Source: Ilex aquifolium (lineage: Eukaryota > Streptophyta > Magnoliopsida > Aquifoliales > Aquifoliaceae). From it: a DNA stretch of 64,000 nucleotides. The notes below the pieces were generated by a model. It saw only the letters and a list, made by a program, of their open reading frames with translations. It ran no database searches and was not told the origin of the DNA. Below are positions 10,946 through 23,500 of this stretch, piece by piece. Both the position numbers and the translations under genes were made by a program. Location of the stretch: NCBI GenBank assembly GCA_951799425.1, contig OX637404.1, forward strand, positions 20,997,545 to 21,061,544, read 5' to 3'. Position 1 is the stretch's first letter, and each line of letters starts with the position of its first letter.

Positions 10946-12469
10946 AGCTATGTATCTATTTGCATTCAACCACTGAGAAGCATATAATATATGAGAAGAA
11001 AATGAAATTTTCAGGATCTAAATGTCTTTCTTAATCAATTGGAATGTGATTAATTTGGAACAATTTTTATATAAAAGACTTTGTGTGTGTGTGTGTATAT
11101 ATGTACTACGTGCTTGCTTACTTAGACAAAGATTTAACATATATTCCTTGAATTACTTGATTGTGATGTTTTTTTTTTCTTGAATCTACAGAGCAAACTC
11201 CTATGTACAAGCCACATGGACAGCCATTGAGGAAATTAATTATGACAACGATTAGTTTGAAAGGTGTGACAATGATTTATTTTAAAATTGTGACCTTCCA
11301 TATAGTCTGGAAATGAGAGGCAATACGAGAGACAAAAATCATGGCTCAAAAAATAAGAAAAACTTGACTAAAAGGTTTTATATATAGAATAATGATAAGA
11401 TCTGTTATGTTTTATCGTACCGAGTGTTGAAGTTGAGTGTGTTAAAAATGAAAATGTTACGATAGATGTATAGCAAAACTAGAAACAATAGAATTAAGAA
11501 AGAATATATCTGTAAAAAAGTAGATATAATATATATAAAAGATAAATTAAGGGATAATTAACTTAGGTAGTTTGGATGAAGTGCTATGACACTGGTGAAA
11601 AAAAAATGATATGATAGTTATTAACGGTAAACGTTGGGGTAGAGGAAAGTTAAAATTAGTTTTAAATAAAATATTAAAGAAAGATATGATAACTTATAAT
11701 TTAATAGAAAACATGACATTTAATAGAGCACGACGGTAAAATATGATACATGCAGCCTAACCAAAACATATTGAAACAATATTTTGTTGAGTTAGTAAAA
11801 AAACCCAAGTAAAAAAAGAAAGAAAGAAAAACTCACCTAAAATATGGCCAAAAGGCAAAAGATGGCTGATTCCTCACACTTTCATTATTCTTTTTTTTTT
11901 GGTGGGTAAGGTGAGAAACTGGTTCCTTAAACTTATGGAAAGGAAATTGAAATGATGGGAAATGACAAGCCTTTAATAAAAGGTAGGAGGAATCTTGGTG
12001 CTTATACTCCCACTCCCTCCCCCCCCCTTTATAAGGTGCTGAGAAATTAGGAAATTCTTTACAACACTATTAAAATGTATACAAAAGACATACCAGTCTT
12101 TGAATGGCATGGAGGAGGGTGGTCCTTCTCATGAAAGATTGATCACTACCCTCTTTGGGCAATAACAACTAAAGGTAACAATCCTAATTAACATAAACCA
12201 TTTATCAATTGCACAAAATCAAATTAAATGGATTATTGGGGGAGTCTTTTGAGTACCTAGTCTCTCGATTTGTAAGAATTTATTCATTTTAACAAACTCA
12301 ATAAGTTGGAGCAATTCTATCTGACTAAAGTGTAACTTTTTACGTACATTAGAAAATTCCATAAAATGTATTTAGACATTCGCTTGATGTGTCTTCGTCT
12401 TAACCAAAAAAAGTCCTAACCACGAGTGTGAAATCATGAAATTCTAATTGTCGGGGAGCCATAATTAGG
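10946..12469. other. UNE10 3' flank and intergenic DNA
   Basis: The first few hundred bases probably contain the 3'UTR; a (GT)n tract is at about 11083-11095. No further gene. Confidence 0.5.
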
Positions 12470-13118
12470 GGCGGATCCACCTTTGGACTAGGGGGCACTT
12501 GCCCACCCACCCACCCACCCACCCTCCCATTTAAAACACTTTGTCCATTTTGATATTTTGCCCCCCCAACTTTTTGAAAGTTTTTATAGTGGTCATAGAC
12601 TTCTTATTTTTACCTAGTTCGTAGTCCCGTACACCCACTCAGAATGGTTACTGGACAAGGTTGGTACTTTGAGATAAATCTCTTCTATCTAATAAATTAT
12701 TCCATCTTTTTTAAGAATAATTGTATAGTTGCTCTCAATAATTTTTCTGTAAGTTAGTAGCTCGTCCTCTAACCGAAAAGTATTTTAATAGTAATTTTTC
12801 AATAAGATGTAGGATGATCTTACCTAGGTTTCACAACAAAATGAGGATAATTTTATCATAATGTTCAGAAGAATATTATGTTCCACTTTAATATTATGCT
12901 CGAGTTGAAATGTCTTGCGGATTTTTTTTGTATATTTTTTGCTCAAGTTTTGATTAAACTAATTAAAAACTAGATTTTACTATTTTAATAGCAATTTAGT
13001 CTTGAATATCAACATAATTTATAATACTCGAACTTAAAATTTTAATGTATCAACCATTGAATTTCCCTGGCCATAATTTACCCCTTCTAACATAGAATCC
13101 TGGCTCCGCCACTGCCTA
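12470..13118. mobile_element. Probable degenerate DNA transposon (GGCGGATCCA-type ends)
   Basis: The left end AGGGGCGGATCCACC and the reversed right end AGTGGCGGAGCCAGGATTC resemble inverted termini widespread in plant genomes. Near the left end is a (CCCA)n tract (about 12500-12523). Boundaries and superfamily are uncertain; a similar sequence starts at about 49565. Confidence 0.45.
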
Positions 13119-14149
13119 TGGCTATAATAGTTATTATCGACGTTGTAGACATTAAAAACAATAGCGACTCTCCATGGTGAAGCCGGTAAAGGCCAAACGA
13201 GTTAGTCACATTCAATTAGCGACAAGCCCACCTTGTGGAACCAAAAAAGAAGTTGGTTAGTCATTTTCAATTAAAAGCATTTGAGTCCCTGAGAATGTAC
13301 ACACCTCATGCCTCATCTCAGTGAGTTTGAAATTAGAGGCCTTGTATTCAGTATGCTTGGGACCATATATTATAACACTGTCGAATGTTCGAGTCATGAA
13401 AATATTCTCACTCTTCCCCAAATTCGGCATTGATGGGAGTTTCGTTTATTGAACTGCTATTTATTTATTTATTTTTTGTGTGTACTCATGAGCTCTTGCA
13501 TAATTGTGTGCTTATGCATGTATTGAGAGGAGTCGATATATTTTTTTTGGTTCAACGGTCAGGAGTGTTCAGACAAGCTTTCACGCACATCGATTAATCT
13601 TCTCCTCGGTTCGGTCAAAAGCATACCATCTACGCAGGAAGTAGGGTATTCATGCGGAATAATCTCTCATGGTCTGGCCTAAGGGACTGCAAAGATTTTA
13701 ATTCAGAATGTCTGAATTTATAACTCGTCTTTATTACTACTTGAATTACCTTGGGATCGAAAGATGTAGAAACCATCTTGTCTGCATATGTGAATTATGT
13801 AGCCCAAACTTCAATTTTCGAATTTTTTCTTCATTTCGTATTTAAATTGTATCATGTCAAAATGATTAAAATTCATATGCGATTCATTTACATTTGTGGT
13901 TGTCCGTGCCATACTGCCATATATAAATCATACATAACCCAATTTGTATGAACCAATTTGCACTCTTTTAATTTAATTTTAAATTGCGTAATTAAAAAAA
14001 CAAATTCATATGCCATCCTGTCAGAAATATTTTTATATAAGCAACCCAAAAAAATAAAAATGGTTCATCCACAGTGTCTATCTCGCACAAATAAATTGTA
14101 GTTTTTTTCTTATATTGGGAATGGGATGGGTATCCTATCCTATGGATCT
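13119..14149. other. Intergenic, no gene seen
   Basis: AT-rich with short ORFs only. The stretch 13550-13690 is less AT-rich and may be another decayed repeat. Confidence 0.45.
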
Positions 14150-14350
14150 ACCTAGCTAGGTACCTATACAACTAGGAACCACAAATATGGCAAAGCCATC
14201 ACATAGAGGGACCAGCAGATCACCCCCAAGATCATGTGGGGGCTCTACATGAAGCAACCACCTCCCACTTGATCCTGGCTGGAAGAAGACCAGTTTAATA
14301 ACGGAGCTCATCAGTTTATCCTCTGCTATTGAATGTGTTTCAATGGTAAG
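14150..14350. other. Unexplained GC-richer patch
   Basis: A stretch of about 200 bases that is markedly less AT-rich than its flanks. It contains CCCCCAAGATCATGTGGGGG, which can form a short hairpin. A 66-aa minus-strand frame covers it but has no recognised family. It did not match any miRNA I could recall. Confidence 0.4.
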
Positions 14351-15439
14351 GACCATCTACCTCATTGCCATACACTGGATACACACACACATGTATATAT
14401 ATATATATAATAAATCAACTAGGTTTTTGAACTTATCGGGTATATTTTTTTCCCCAAATTTTACACACCCAACACACTTTCCCCCTCAAATTTTACAAAC
14501 CCAACACATACACTCCACAACACATAGCTGCACACACACGCACATTATATATAGACTTCAATATACGCATAGTATCATATCTCAGTGTATAGTAATTTTA
14601 GTCACTAAATATCACTAGTCTATTTTGACAAAATAGTAAATCCTAATGATTTTTGTCTTTATTTCCTGAACTTAAAAAATACATTCATCAAAATTCCTCT
14701 TATCGATATATGTTTATTCATCGAAATTTCTCAATAATATTTGCTTGTGGCTTACTCTTATGCACTAATGCAATATTACTGGGTTGTTCAGGTTTGCGTT
14801 GACTGCTCTATCAAGCTCGAATACAAATACCGATAGTTTGACACATGATGAATAGTCATCAATGCGATGCCTCGTGTTTGACACAATGAGTTGCCCACTC
14901 TAATTACGTATATTACTATATTATTAACTTTTTTTCCTACTCTTCCACTAAAGAAAGATGATCCTCCACCCCATGTACCATAGCCCGAGAGACGAGTTCT
15001 TCAATGTGGATTTGAAATGGTCTTGCAAAGCCGAATTAAATAATTGTCGTTGTTTTTGGAACTTATTTAATCAAATACTATATTTTAAAAAAAATCATGT
15101 TTTGTTAACACACTTTTCAACGTGAAAGCGTGTTTTGAAATTTGAGAAAAAAAATGGGTATTTCGGTGCTTACGCTGTCACAGCTACAGTGACGGTTGGA
15201 TTAATTCGTCTAGTCATTGCACCAACCATGTTTAAATACATAACCACTAGTTATTGTGACTTCGACACATAATTTTCAAAGTACAATTGGGCATTAGAAT
15301 CCAAAAATGTCATCTAACACTTGGTAAATGGCCCGATGGTCCATTGACTGAAGGGCTGGATTGGGCCGGCCCATTTTTCTCTTTGGACATTCAGTTCGAG
15401 TGGATACATAGATTTTAGGATTTTTTTTGGTATGATTAT
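14351..15439. other. Intergenic, no gene seen
   Basis: A short (TA)n tract at about 14395-14410 and an ACACAC-rich stretch. No gene or clear repeat. Confidence 0.5.
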
Positions 15440-16560
15440 ATTTTTTTAGACTTATTTGAGAAGAAGTGTATGGATAAATATTTTACTCTATTAAGTTCAA
15501 TTTTAATAAAACATCATGCGATTTGGTACAAAATTTAAATGACATTTGAATTTTTTCACTTACTTACCATTCTTTAAATTATGCATAATTTTTATTCTTT
15601 CCATCTCTTCTCATTTTCTCTCCATCTCTCTCACTCTTTCTCCATTACTCTCCCTATCTCTCCCCTTTTTTTCTCTCTCTATCTCCCATTGATAATTTAT
15701 TTTCTTTTCAAATATGTAAAGATTTGATTTGATTTTTTCATCTTTCTCCCATATTTTTCCCCTCTCTCTCACTCTCTCCCCCTATTTTATCTCACCGTTA
15801 CTTTCTCTCCTTATTTTTTTTTCTCTCTCTCTCCCTCTATTTATATCAATGTTACAACAACACAATTATACTAATCAATTACACCAATCAGTTACAATTG
15901 TCCTATAATACACCAAACAGTTACTAAATAATTAGAAAAAATTACGACACTAACCCCATTTGTCATTTTGTTGTTTATATAAATCAAATAGTTGCATCAT
16001 TTAGTATCACGATATGGTTACACCAATTATATACACCAAAAATGGTATAATGTTAAAATCTTTTGTATAATAATAAACCCAATTTGGTGTAATTATGTCG
16101 TGATACTAAATGGTGTAACTTTTTGATTTATGTAAACAACTCAATGACAAATTGAGTTGCTGTTGTAATTTCGTGTAATTGTTTGGTTTATTAGAACACA
16201 AGTAACTGTTTAGTGTATTATAGGATAATTATAACTAATTGTTGTAATTGATTGGTGTAATTATTTGTTATAACGTTGATATAAGGAGAGATAATAAAGA
16301 GAGAAAGTGTAACGGTGAGAGAAAATAGGGGGAGAGAGAGATAAAAAAATTAAATCAAATCTTTATATATTTGAAAAAAATAAATTATCAATGTGAAAGA
16401 GATAGAGAGAAAATAGGGAAGAGAGAGTGACAAAGTAATGGAGGGAGAAAGAGAGAGTAATGGAGTAATAAATAATCTTTTAGTCTTTTTTTTCAAAAAA
16501 ATACACTTAGGGTCAAATAAATTTTCTTAATGTAATTTAGCTCAATTAAGTCTAAATTTT
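15440..16560. mobile_element. Large palindromic foldback element
   Basis: The two halves are reverse complements with some divergence, centred near 16040. Paired landmarks: TATAGGACAATTG-like with CTATAATACACCAAACAGTT; TTGATAATTTATTTTCTTTT with its reverse; CTCTCTCC-rich blocks with GGAGAGAG blocks. The ends are fuzzy near ACTTATTTGAG and CTCAATTAAGTC. No ORF and no clear target duplication. Confidence 0.7.
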
Positions 16561-18013
16561 TGTATCGGCTTCCAAATTCTCCCAGATTTTAGCCCATATT
16601 TTTCCAAGCACCATACTCAAATGAATATAAAGAGATTCTGTTAAATGTACTGTTGCTTTTGCTACATTCCTCCCTCTACATCTAGACAGTTTTTTATTTT
16701 CCTCAAAGTTTTGATTATAGGAATCTAAAATAGTAGCACAAACTTATGAAATGGACGGGAAGTTAGGAAATACAGATACAGATACGGGGATATGACAAAT
16801 TTTAAAAATATAGGACACGTGTATGACAAATTTATGGCTATTAAAATAATATAATATATTTTTTTAAATAATAATCGAGTTGTAATATATTAAAATAAAA
16901 CATATATTATAACAATATTAATAATACGACTTAACAAATATTATTTTTTTGATTAAAATTAAAATAGATCAAAATATATATCCACCATTTTCATCAAACA
17001 TCATTACATACGTTACATAACAAAAAATATATTTTTAAAAATAGAAATTACACCCTTTTTAATAGTTAACTGTTGTTTTTTTAATTTAAAAAAATTCCTG
17101 GCTACATCTTAATTGTGTTTAACTGAGTTTACTATTCAAGGCACTTTTAACTACGTCGAACAATTGTCTGACTATGTCCATGTCGGACGCGTGTCCGACA
17201 TTGCCATGGCACCCTTCCGAGAAGTTTCTGTGCTTCCTTTGGAAGAAATGGACAGAGTGATGAAGTAGTCTAGTAAATCTATAAGAAATTGGAATATAAG
17301 TAGTTACATTACAAGTAGAAAGTATAAGAGCCATAAATGACTTGTTTGAACTATTCATATATAACAAATAAAGCTAACAGAGAGTTTCACTTCCAATGCA
17401 GATTTCTAGCTCATTAAAAAGAAACTATAAAAGCTTGCATTCTATAGAGGAACTATAAACATTATTAGGGTTGTCTGAACAATTCATTGATAACTACTTG
17501 CACCTTAACTTCCATTTTGAACAACAAATAAACAAACAGAATTACACTTCCAATGCAGATTTATTTCTAGCTCATACATAGAGACCACATTGATCAGAGT
17601 TATCAACATTTCAGATAAAGCTGGAGGAAATATAAGTACCTCAAGACTATGAACTTGTTTGCATAATATACATAGAAGTTGAAGTTTACTAGCTCCAATA
17701 GTCACAAAGTAAAACAGTTCTGAAACGAAAAAACAGGGAAACACCAATAAACCAACCGATACACAGAATAGCATTTGTAACTCTTTCCATTTACACCTTC
17801 CAAAGGATGTTTACTTAAGTAAGATGTCACCTTCAGCATGCCGGTTATCAGGAATCCTTACATATAATACTTTTCTGTTTCTTATTTTTTATGTGATAAG
17901 TACTACACAGTTACCATGTCCAATTACTGGAACATAAATCCTGCAACTCCTCAAGTGGTTTCAGGAAGTACCGATCATTGTATACTCAACTGCTGTAGAT
18001 AGAAACCGATAAC
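16561..18013. other. Intergenic, then 3'UTR of the calmodulin-binding protein gene
   Basis: The part near 17780-18013 is likely 3'UTR of the minus-strand gene. The rest has no supported gene. An imperfect direct repeat (TTCCAATGCAGATTT) occurs near 17391 and 17548. Confidence 0.4.
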
Positions 18014-19618
18014 TCAGGATGTACTAATTGCTGGCCGGGGTTTTCTATCCTGAAGAGAGATTACAGTTTCAAAAGCACCCACCAAAGCCTTAACCTTACT
18101 CTTCCTGGTCTGGACAAGCTTGCTAGCAGTCTCTTCAATCACATTATTGAACAAACTCTGAGCACCTTTTCTTCCTTCCACAATTCGGTGTCGAAGAACA
18201 ACTTTCACAGATTCGGATTTAGTACCTTTTGACTCGCCATCAATAACTACATTCGTTAAGCTTCTCATTTTGGTAGCAGGCTTATCATTTTGGTTCTCCG
18301 ATAGTATTTTTTGCTGCCTAAATCTGAGTCTCCTTGGACTCCTGTTTACACTTTGGATGTCAACCACCTTTCCTCTCCTGAATTTGAGCTTTTGTGGTGA
18401 GCAGTCTCTATCTTCTGAGATAATCCTTCCAACCCTTTTAGGCCTGCTCTTGGTATCAATTTTTGGATCTGCAATTTGTTTTTCACTTTTGCAAGTACGG
18501 ATGGAGCCACTTTGGGTACTACGCAAGGACTTTGATGAAAGCAAGATCAATGAAGACGACTTTTTGGATAATGATGATGACTTCTTGTTAGAAGTAGCAT
18601 TCCGAGTATGCCTCGAGCCTTTGCTATTTGAGGATAGAGGTGCAGATGAAGATAATTGAGTTGTGACTGGTTGAGGATTTCTCAGTTTTTCGTTCTCTGG
18701 AGATGGCGGTGAAAGGGAGACATCTGCACCATTTTGGCGGCCTCCATTCTCTGCAAGGCCCATGGTTTGATTCTCAGCATTCGGTTCAATGACATACAAA
18801 GTCTTCTCTGGAACTTTTTCATAGCTAGGTTGCTCAGTCTCAACTTTTCTGGCACTGGTTTCAATCTTCGGATGGGACACCTTTTTTGGATTCCTAGAGT
18901 TTCCAGGATTTGTGCTCAAAGCTTTCTTCACAGGAGGCTTGGGAGATGGATAAATAGTTGGTGGCACCTTATCATTCTTCTTGCTCATTTTGGAGGTCCC
19001 CATCACATTGCTTATTTTGATTTCACCATTCATTCTTGAAACTCCCACTGGACTCACTTGAATAGCTCCCATTCCCTTTGGTACGATAATTTCACTGAGT
19101 CTTCTGCTTGAATGATGCGGTGGAGAGAGAGAAGATGCCTTTGATTGCAATGGCTTCGGTTTCAAATCACTTGCAAGTTTTGCAGAAGCATTTATCCCCT
19201 TACCAGTTGATGCAACCTTCTTATAAGAGCCAGCTTCTTTCTTGGTAGATGCTGGACCTACTTTCTTTATAATTTCGGTTGTGTCAAGTGTTGGGCTCTT
19301 GAACTCCGGTGAAGGCTTGGGACAGACAACTGATTTCTTTTCTATCTGCACTAAATTTATAGCTTTAGCTGGATTGTTGCTTTTATCTGGTCTTGCTGTG
19401 AATCTTTTGGGCATGGGACTCTTTGTTTTGGAAACATGTTCTATCCCGTATTTACATAAGTCGTGGCAAGAACCGGTTGAAGCTCTGAGATAATTTGGTA
19501 AGACCTTTGCTCCGTGGATTTGGATCCTTAAGTTGCCAGTCGACTTCCTTCTCCTATAACCAATTTCAGCTTCAATTTTCTCAAGATTTACGGGGATATC
19601 AATTGCCACCTTGTCCAT
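18014..19618 (-). CDS. Plant calmodulin-binding domain protein
   Basis: A single uninterrupted frame of 534 aa. The start MDKVAIDIPVN is preferred over an upstream in-frame Met because a splice-acceptor-like pyrimidine tract plus GCAG lies just upstream (around 19660-19670), so the extra 33 residues are probably 5'UTR or intron. Near residues 43-58 is a YLRASTGSCHDLCKYG segment, recalled as typical of plant proteins with the calmodulin-binding domain (Pfam PF07839). The middle is Ser/Lys/Pro-rich, basic and low in order. Residues about 473-525 match that domain: VVLRHRIVEGRKGAQSLFNN, then VIEETASKLVQTRKSKVKAL and VGAFETVISLQ. This makes it a likely Ca2+/calmodulin target, possibly nuclear or cytoskeletal given its basic character; the physiological role is not visible. 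The long ORFs on the opposite strand here are shadows. Confidence 0.88.
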   Translation of the reverse strand: MDKVAIDIPVNLEKIEAEIGYRRRKSTGNLRIQIHGAKVLPNYLRASTGSCHDLCKYGIEHVSKTKSPMPKRFTARPDKSNNPAKAINLVQIEKKSVVCPKPSPEFKSPTLDTTEIIKKVGPASTKKEAGSYKKVASTGKGINASAKLASDLKPKPLQSKASSLSPPHHSSRRLSEIIVPKGMGAIQVSPVGVSRMNGEIKISNVMGTSKMSKKNDKVPPTIYPSPKPPVKKALSTNPGNSRNPKKVSHPKIETSARKVETEQPSYEKVPEKTLYVIEPNAENQTMGLAENGGRQNGADVSLSPPSPENEKLRNPQPVTTQLSSSAPLSSNSKGSRHTRNATSNKKSSSLSKKSSSLILLSSKSLRSTQSGSIRTCKSEKQIADPKIDTKSRPKRVGRIISEDRDCSPQKLKFRRGKVVDIQSVNRSPRRLRFRQQKILSENQNDKPATKMRSLTNVVIDGESKGTKSESVKVVLRHRIVEGRKGAQSLFNNVIEETASKLVQTRKSKVKALVGAFETVISLQDRKPRPAISTS

Positions 19619-22400
19619 TGTAAGAGAGTACTGAACAAAATTACAAACTAACAATCCTGCAAGGGAACATGAAGTGTTTTCTTTGAGAGAGAGAGAGAGA
19701 GAAGCAAGATAAAGCACAATGTTTTCCTTTTCTCTTAAGAATTCAAAGCCAAGGATTTACCAAGACCCGATGTAGTTGTAAAGCAGAACAATTATATTGA
19801 GCCCTCAAACATCACAAGGTTTCCATCCTGAGAACATCAACAAACCAGAAATATTTATAAGATCCAATAGTAGTCATTAGTCATAAACTTCCATGGGAGC
19901 TTTTATAAGCTCGTGTTCTGCAAATCAAAAACCAGGACTAAAAGGCTTGTGATGCATTGCATGGTTTAATACTGCCATGGGAACTGAATCTGTTCATCAA
20001 CTTCCGGCATATGATTTGTACTGAAGTATTTTGGTTTTGGGGGCAGGGGACATGAAGGTGCCTATCTATTCAAAATTCAACTTTGCATTCACATGCCATG
20101 TCAAACAGTATACAAAGAATACATAATGAACTTACAATGCACTAACACCGACTTGTTTCAATGCTTCATCCAATCATCTCACAAGTTTCCGATCTTATTG
20201 CCTTTGCGTTCAATTTTTGGTAAAATTTTCGTAATGGAGTAATTCTGTTTTTAATTTTTGATAGAATTCAAATATGGGTTATACTTGGGCTGTCGTTTGC
20301 AGGACTTATGGCAAAGGTTGGACTATCTAAGTAGGGAAGAAAATATCAGATCGATCATTTGAGGTTGTTTCTAACAAAACAAATACAGAAAAGAGAAGAC
20401 TCGACATACTTTTTCTTCAGCTTGCAATTCTTCCTCCATCTACACTGTTCCATTAAAATAAGCACAAAGTTTTACCATCAAATAAGTCCATGAACACAGC
20501 TTTAATTAAAAAAATATCAAATTGAATGACCATCCAAACTATCCATCACAATAAGAGAGAAGAAGATAAAATCGCAGAACATCTCGCTGAGAAGGACATC
20601 GTATTTGTATCCTTTAGGTTGAATAAATCACTGAGAATCATGACTAAAACCATTTGATTATGTACTCCACTAGAGCTATCATGGAGATAAATGATCATTC
20701 ATTCAGAAAATAACGGAACATACACTGCATGATAATGGAAAAATTCTTCACCTTTTTCTTGATTTTTTTGTCCCTTGATTCCTTTAAATTCAGAATACCA
20801 ATACAGACAGTTCCAAAACAATTCTTACATGATATCATGCAAGTAAATCCATAAACGAAAAGAAGCGATACACAAGCTGTCCTAGTCTAACAAACAGCAA
20901 CAAGACTTTCATCCAGAAACAAAACAAAGTGAACCGGTTTCAATTCCAATATCATGGAAATAACTGCTTATTTCTCAGTCTACTTTGCTCTTGACTCTCA
21001 TGAAGCACTGAGAGACTAGCCTGGCCCATCAAAAATCCTACAATTCGCTTCATCTAGTAAGAAACAAACCCGAAAAATTTCAACTCAAAAAATGACCAAA
21101 TTTGAGGTCCAAAAACCGAAATTAATCCATCAACTATCCAAGCAGGCACATTCCTTTTCCAAAAGAGGCGGACAATGGACATTGAACCATTTTCAACCAT
21201 GGACCTTCATTGAACAAATATCACAAATCATCCCCTTTCATTTCAATAAATCCTTGAACTCTACAACATGTTCTGATCCATCCAGCATCAATCGAATATC
21301 TACAAATTAACTGATTCCATAAAGATTAAAAGAAGGAAAACACGTCTGGATATAGAGCAATATCCTTTCATTCTGTCAATCAAGAAAAGTAATCTGAAAT
21401 TTACATCACTGGCCCTGGAGAAGAATCCAAAAAATTTTATGATTTACAGGTCTATATCTATCTGTACTTGAATAATCGAAAAATAGACTAATGAAAGCTC
21501 AAAGCTAATAGCAAGAGGCCAAACAAAATAAATAATCATAGAAACTTAACAACACATGATATGTGAAATTAGATGTCGTAAAAGAAAAAACCCATCAAAG
21601 ATAATACGAAAATAACAATGTTTATTAATCTTCTGGACCCCAACACCTTAATGAATCCATCAATATCCTGTTTTCTTCAGCAAAAACCATGTTGCAAACA
21701 AAACTGAGAGCACCTATCACAAATAAAAACTTTTATTCGTGTCGTATCAAAAAAAAAACCCAAATGAATTCATCAGAAACTTTTAGACATCAATCTTTTT
21801 ACCATGGCCACAAACAATTCAGAGACAAACCTATCAAATCCAGAAAAATCCCAATACATAAAAAACTCCGAGGACCCAAATCAGATCATCAAGCACTTGT
21901 TTTGCAATTAAACAAACACCCATGCCACAAACAAAACAATGATCAACCCACATAAAATCAGCTTTAAGAAAAGGAAATAAAACCAGTCAAAGAAATGAGT
22001 TCATAGCATAAATATACCTTTTTTTCCCATCAATTTTCTCTGTGGAAAAAGACACCAAATACCAAATGTTTAGTTTAGGAAATCACCACAAGGGTTTTGC
22101 AAATTCTTTGGTAGGTCTTTCTGTGTAAAGAATATGCTCATTTGTTGCAGAGGCATTGTTTTTTTAAGTTATGAACAAGAAAGAGAACAAACTTTTATTA
22201 CATGAGGATGATGATGAGAGGAGAGAGAAAGCGCGCGTGGAGAGAGGGGACCCCACAGAAAGAAAACGGTCCTTGTCAGAAGATTTATCCTTTCTTAAAA
22301 CAGCTATAGATTGTGTCGGCTTTGGTTGGGGAGGTTACAACTGTCCGTACGTTCTTGACCAACCATCTCTACTATCAGGATTAAATTAATACAAATTATT
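19619..22400 (-). promoter_or_regulatory. Leader introns and promoter region of the calmodulin-binding protein gene
   Basis: No independent gene is supported here. A GA/CT tract at 19686-19702 and an acceptor-like site near 19660 indicate a spliced 5'UTR for the gene ending at 18014. The transcription start is probably near 22000-22250, where a purine-rich stretch with GAGAGAAAGCGCGCG occurs. Exact leader exons cannot be fixed without transcripts. Confidence 0.35.
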
Positions 22401-22669
22401 ATTTTATCCAAAGAAAAAAAAAAGTTACATTAACCTAAATGAACACAAATAACAAACGGGTTGGGTTATTAAATTGTTTTGAATTTTATTTTATTAGGAT
22501 ATATATCAAATAAATTTTAATTTACAAAGATGTTACACAATCCGTACATACCACAAACTTGAATTAACAGAAGTCAAATATGACAAGAAAAATAAACGAT
22601 TTAACTTAAATATTACACAACCAGACTTAATTGGTGACTAGCTTAGCTATTATACACTTTATATATATA

Positions 22670-23500
22670 CTAGTTATTGTATGTGCCTGAAGGTACAGAG
22701 TAATAAAAAATGGTAAACAATAAACATATTTGTATTCATATCCAAAATCTAATCACAAATACAGAGAAGAGATAAATGAATTTAAGCATCGGTGGTAGTG
22801 GAGGTGAGATGTGGTGGTGGTAGGAGACGGTGATGGTTGTGGTGGGTGACAATGACCGTGGGGGCGGTGGCGGTGGTCGTGGTGGCGGCAGTGGTAGTGG
22901 TGGCTGCGATGGCATTGGTTGGGGCGACGGTGACGACAGTGGTGGCGGCGGCGGCGGCGGTGGTGGCAACGACGATGGTGGCGACGATGGTGGTGGTGGT
23001 GGCAACGGCAACGGCGGCGATGGTGGTTGTGGTCGTGGCAACGATGGTGGTTATGACGGAGGTGGTGGCGACAATGGCGATGGCGGTGGCGGTGACGACA
23101 ATGGTGGTGGCGGCGATGGCGGTGGTAGTGGTGGCGACGGCGGCGGGGGGGGGGGGTGGCGACGGCGGCGGTGGTGGTAGAGGTAGTGGTGGTGGGGGTG
23201 GGGGTGGGGGTGGTAGAGGTAGTGGTGGAGCGGTTTCAAACACTATTTTTTTTTTTTTTAAAGTACTTGTGAGAAATAATTTTTAGAAGTATTTTTAAAA
23301 AGTCAAACACACCCTTAGGGGCCTGTTTTTCCTATTAAATTTAGGGTGTTGATATTAGCCGTTAAATTAATTTTAAAGTATGAGCAAAAAAAAAAAATTT
23401 TAATTTTAAAGTAAAATTTAAAGCGATCTGAACCGCGAAAAACAAAAGTCATTTTGTTTATCTTTTGAAATTTGAATTGTAAGCTACTTTATTTTATATA
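22670..23500 (-). mobile_element. Non-autonomous Helitron (copy 2), expanded triplet tract
   Basis: It matches copy 1 on both sides of the triplet tract: CAATAACTAG end, near-hairpin TGTACCTTCAGGCACA with one mismatch, the CAAATATGTTTATTG-like segment, and the TAGCTTACAATTC 5' segment. Insertion is again after an A. The 5' terminus has run into a (TA)n tract at about 23495-23516, so that end is approximate. The G-rich triplet tract spans about 22795-23230, roughly twice that of copy 1. Confidence 0.8.

Noticed and set aside
14156-14356. Known microRNA precursor in the GC-richer patch
   Set aside because: AGATCATGTGG recalls the star strand of miR167, but the rest does not match and no long stem pairs with it.
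18270-19493. Plus-strand ORFs of 83-129 aa
   Set aside because: Antisense shadows of the calmodulin-binding protein, whose minus-strand frame carries the recognised domain.
19619-19717. Extended N-terminus of the calmodulin-binding protein
   Set aside because: The added residues come from a GA-repeat and an acceptor-like intron end; the conserved protein begins at MDKVAIDIP.
22736-23286. ORFs of up to 153 aa rich in Gly, Pro, Ala or Thr
   Set aside because: Same repeat tract in the second Helitron copy; all frames are open because the repeat lacks stop codons.
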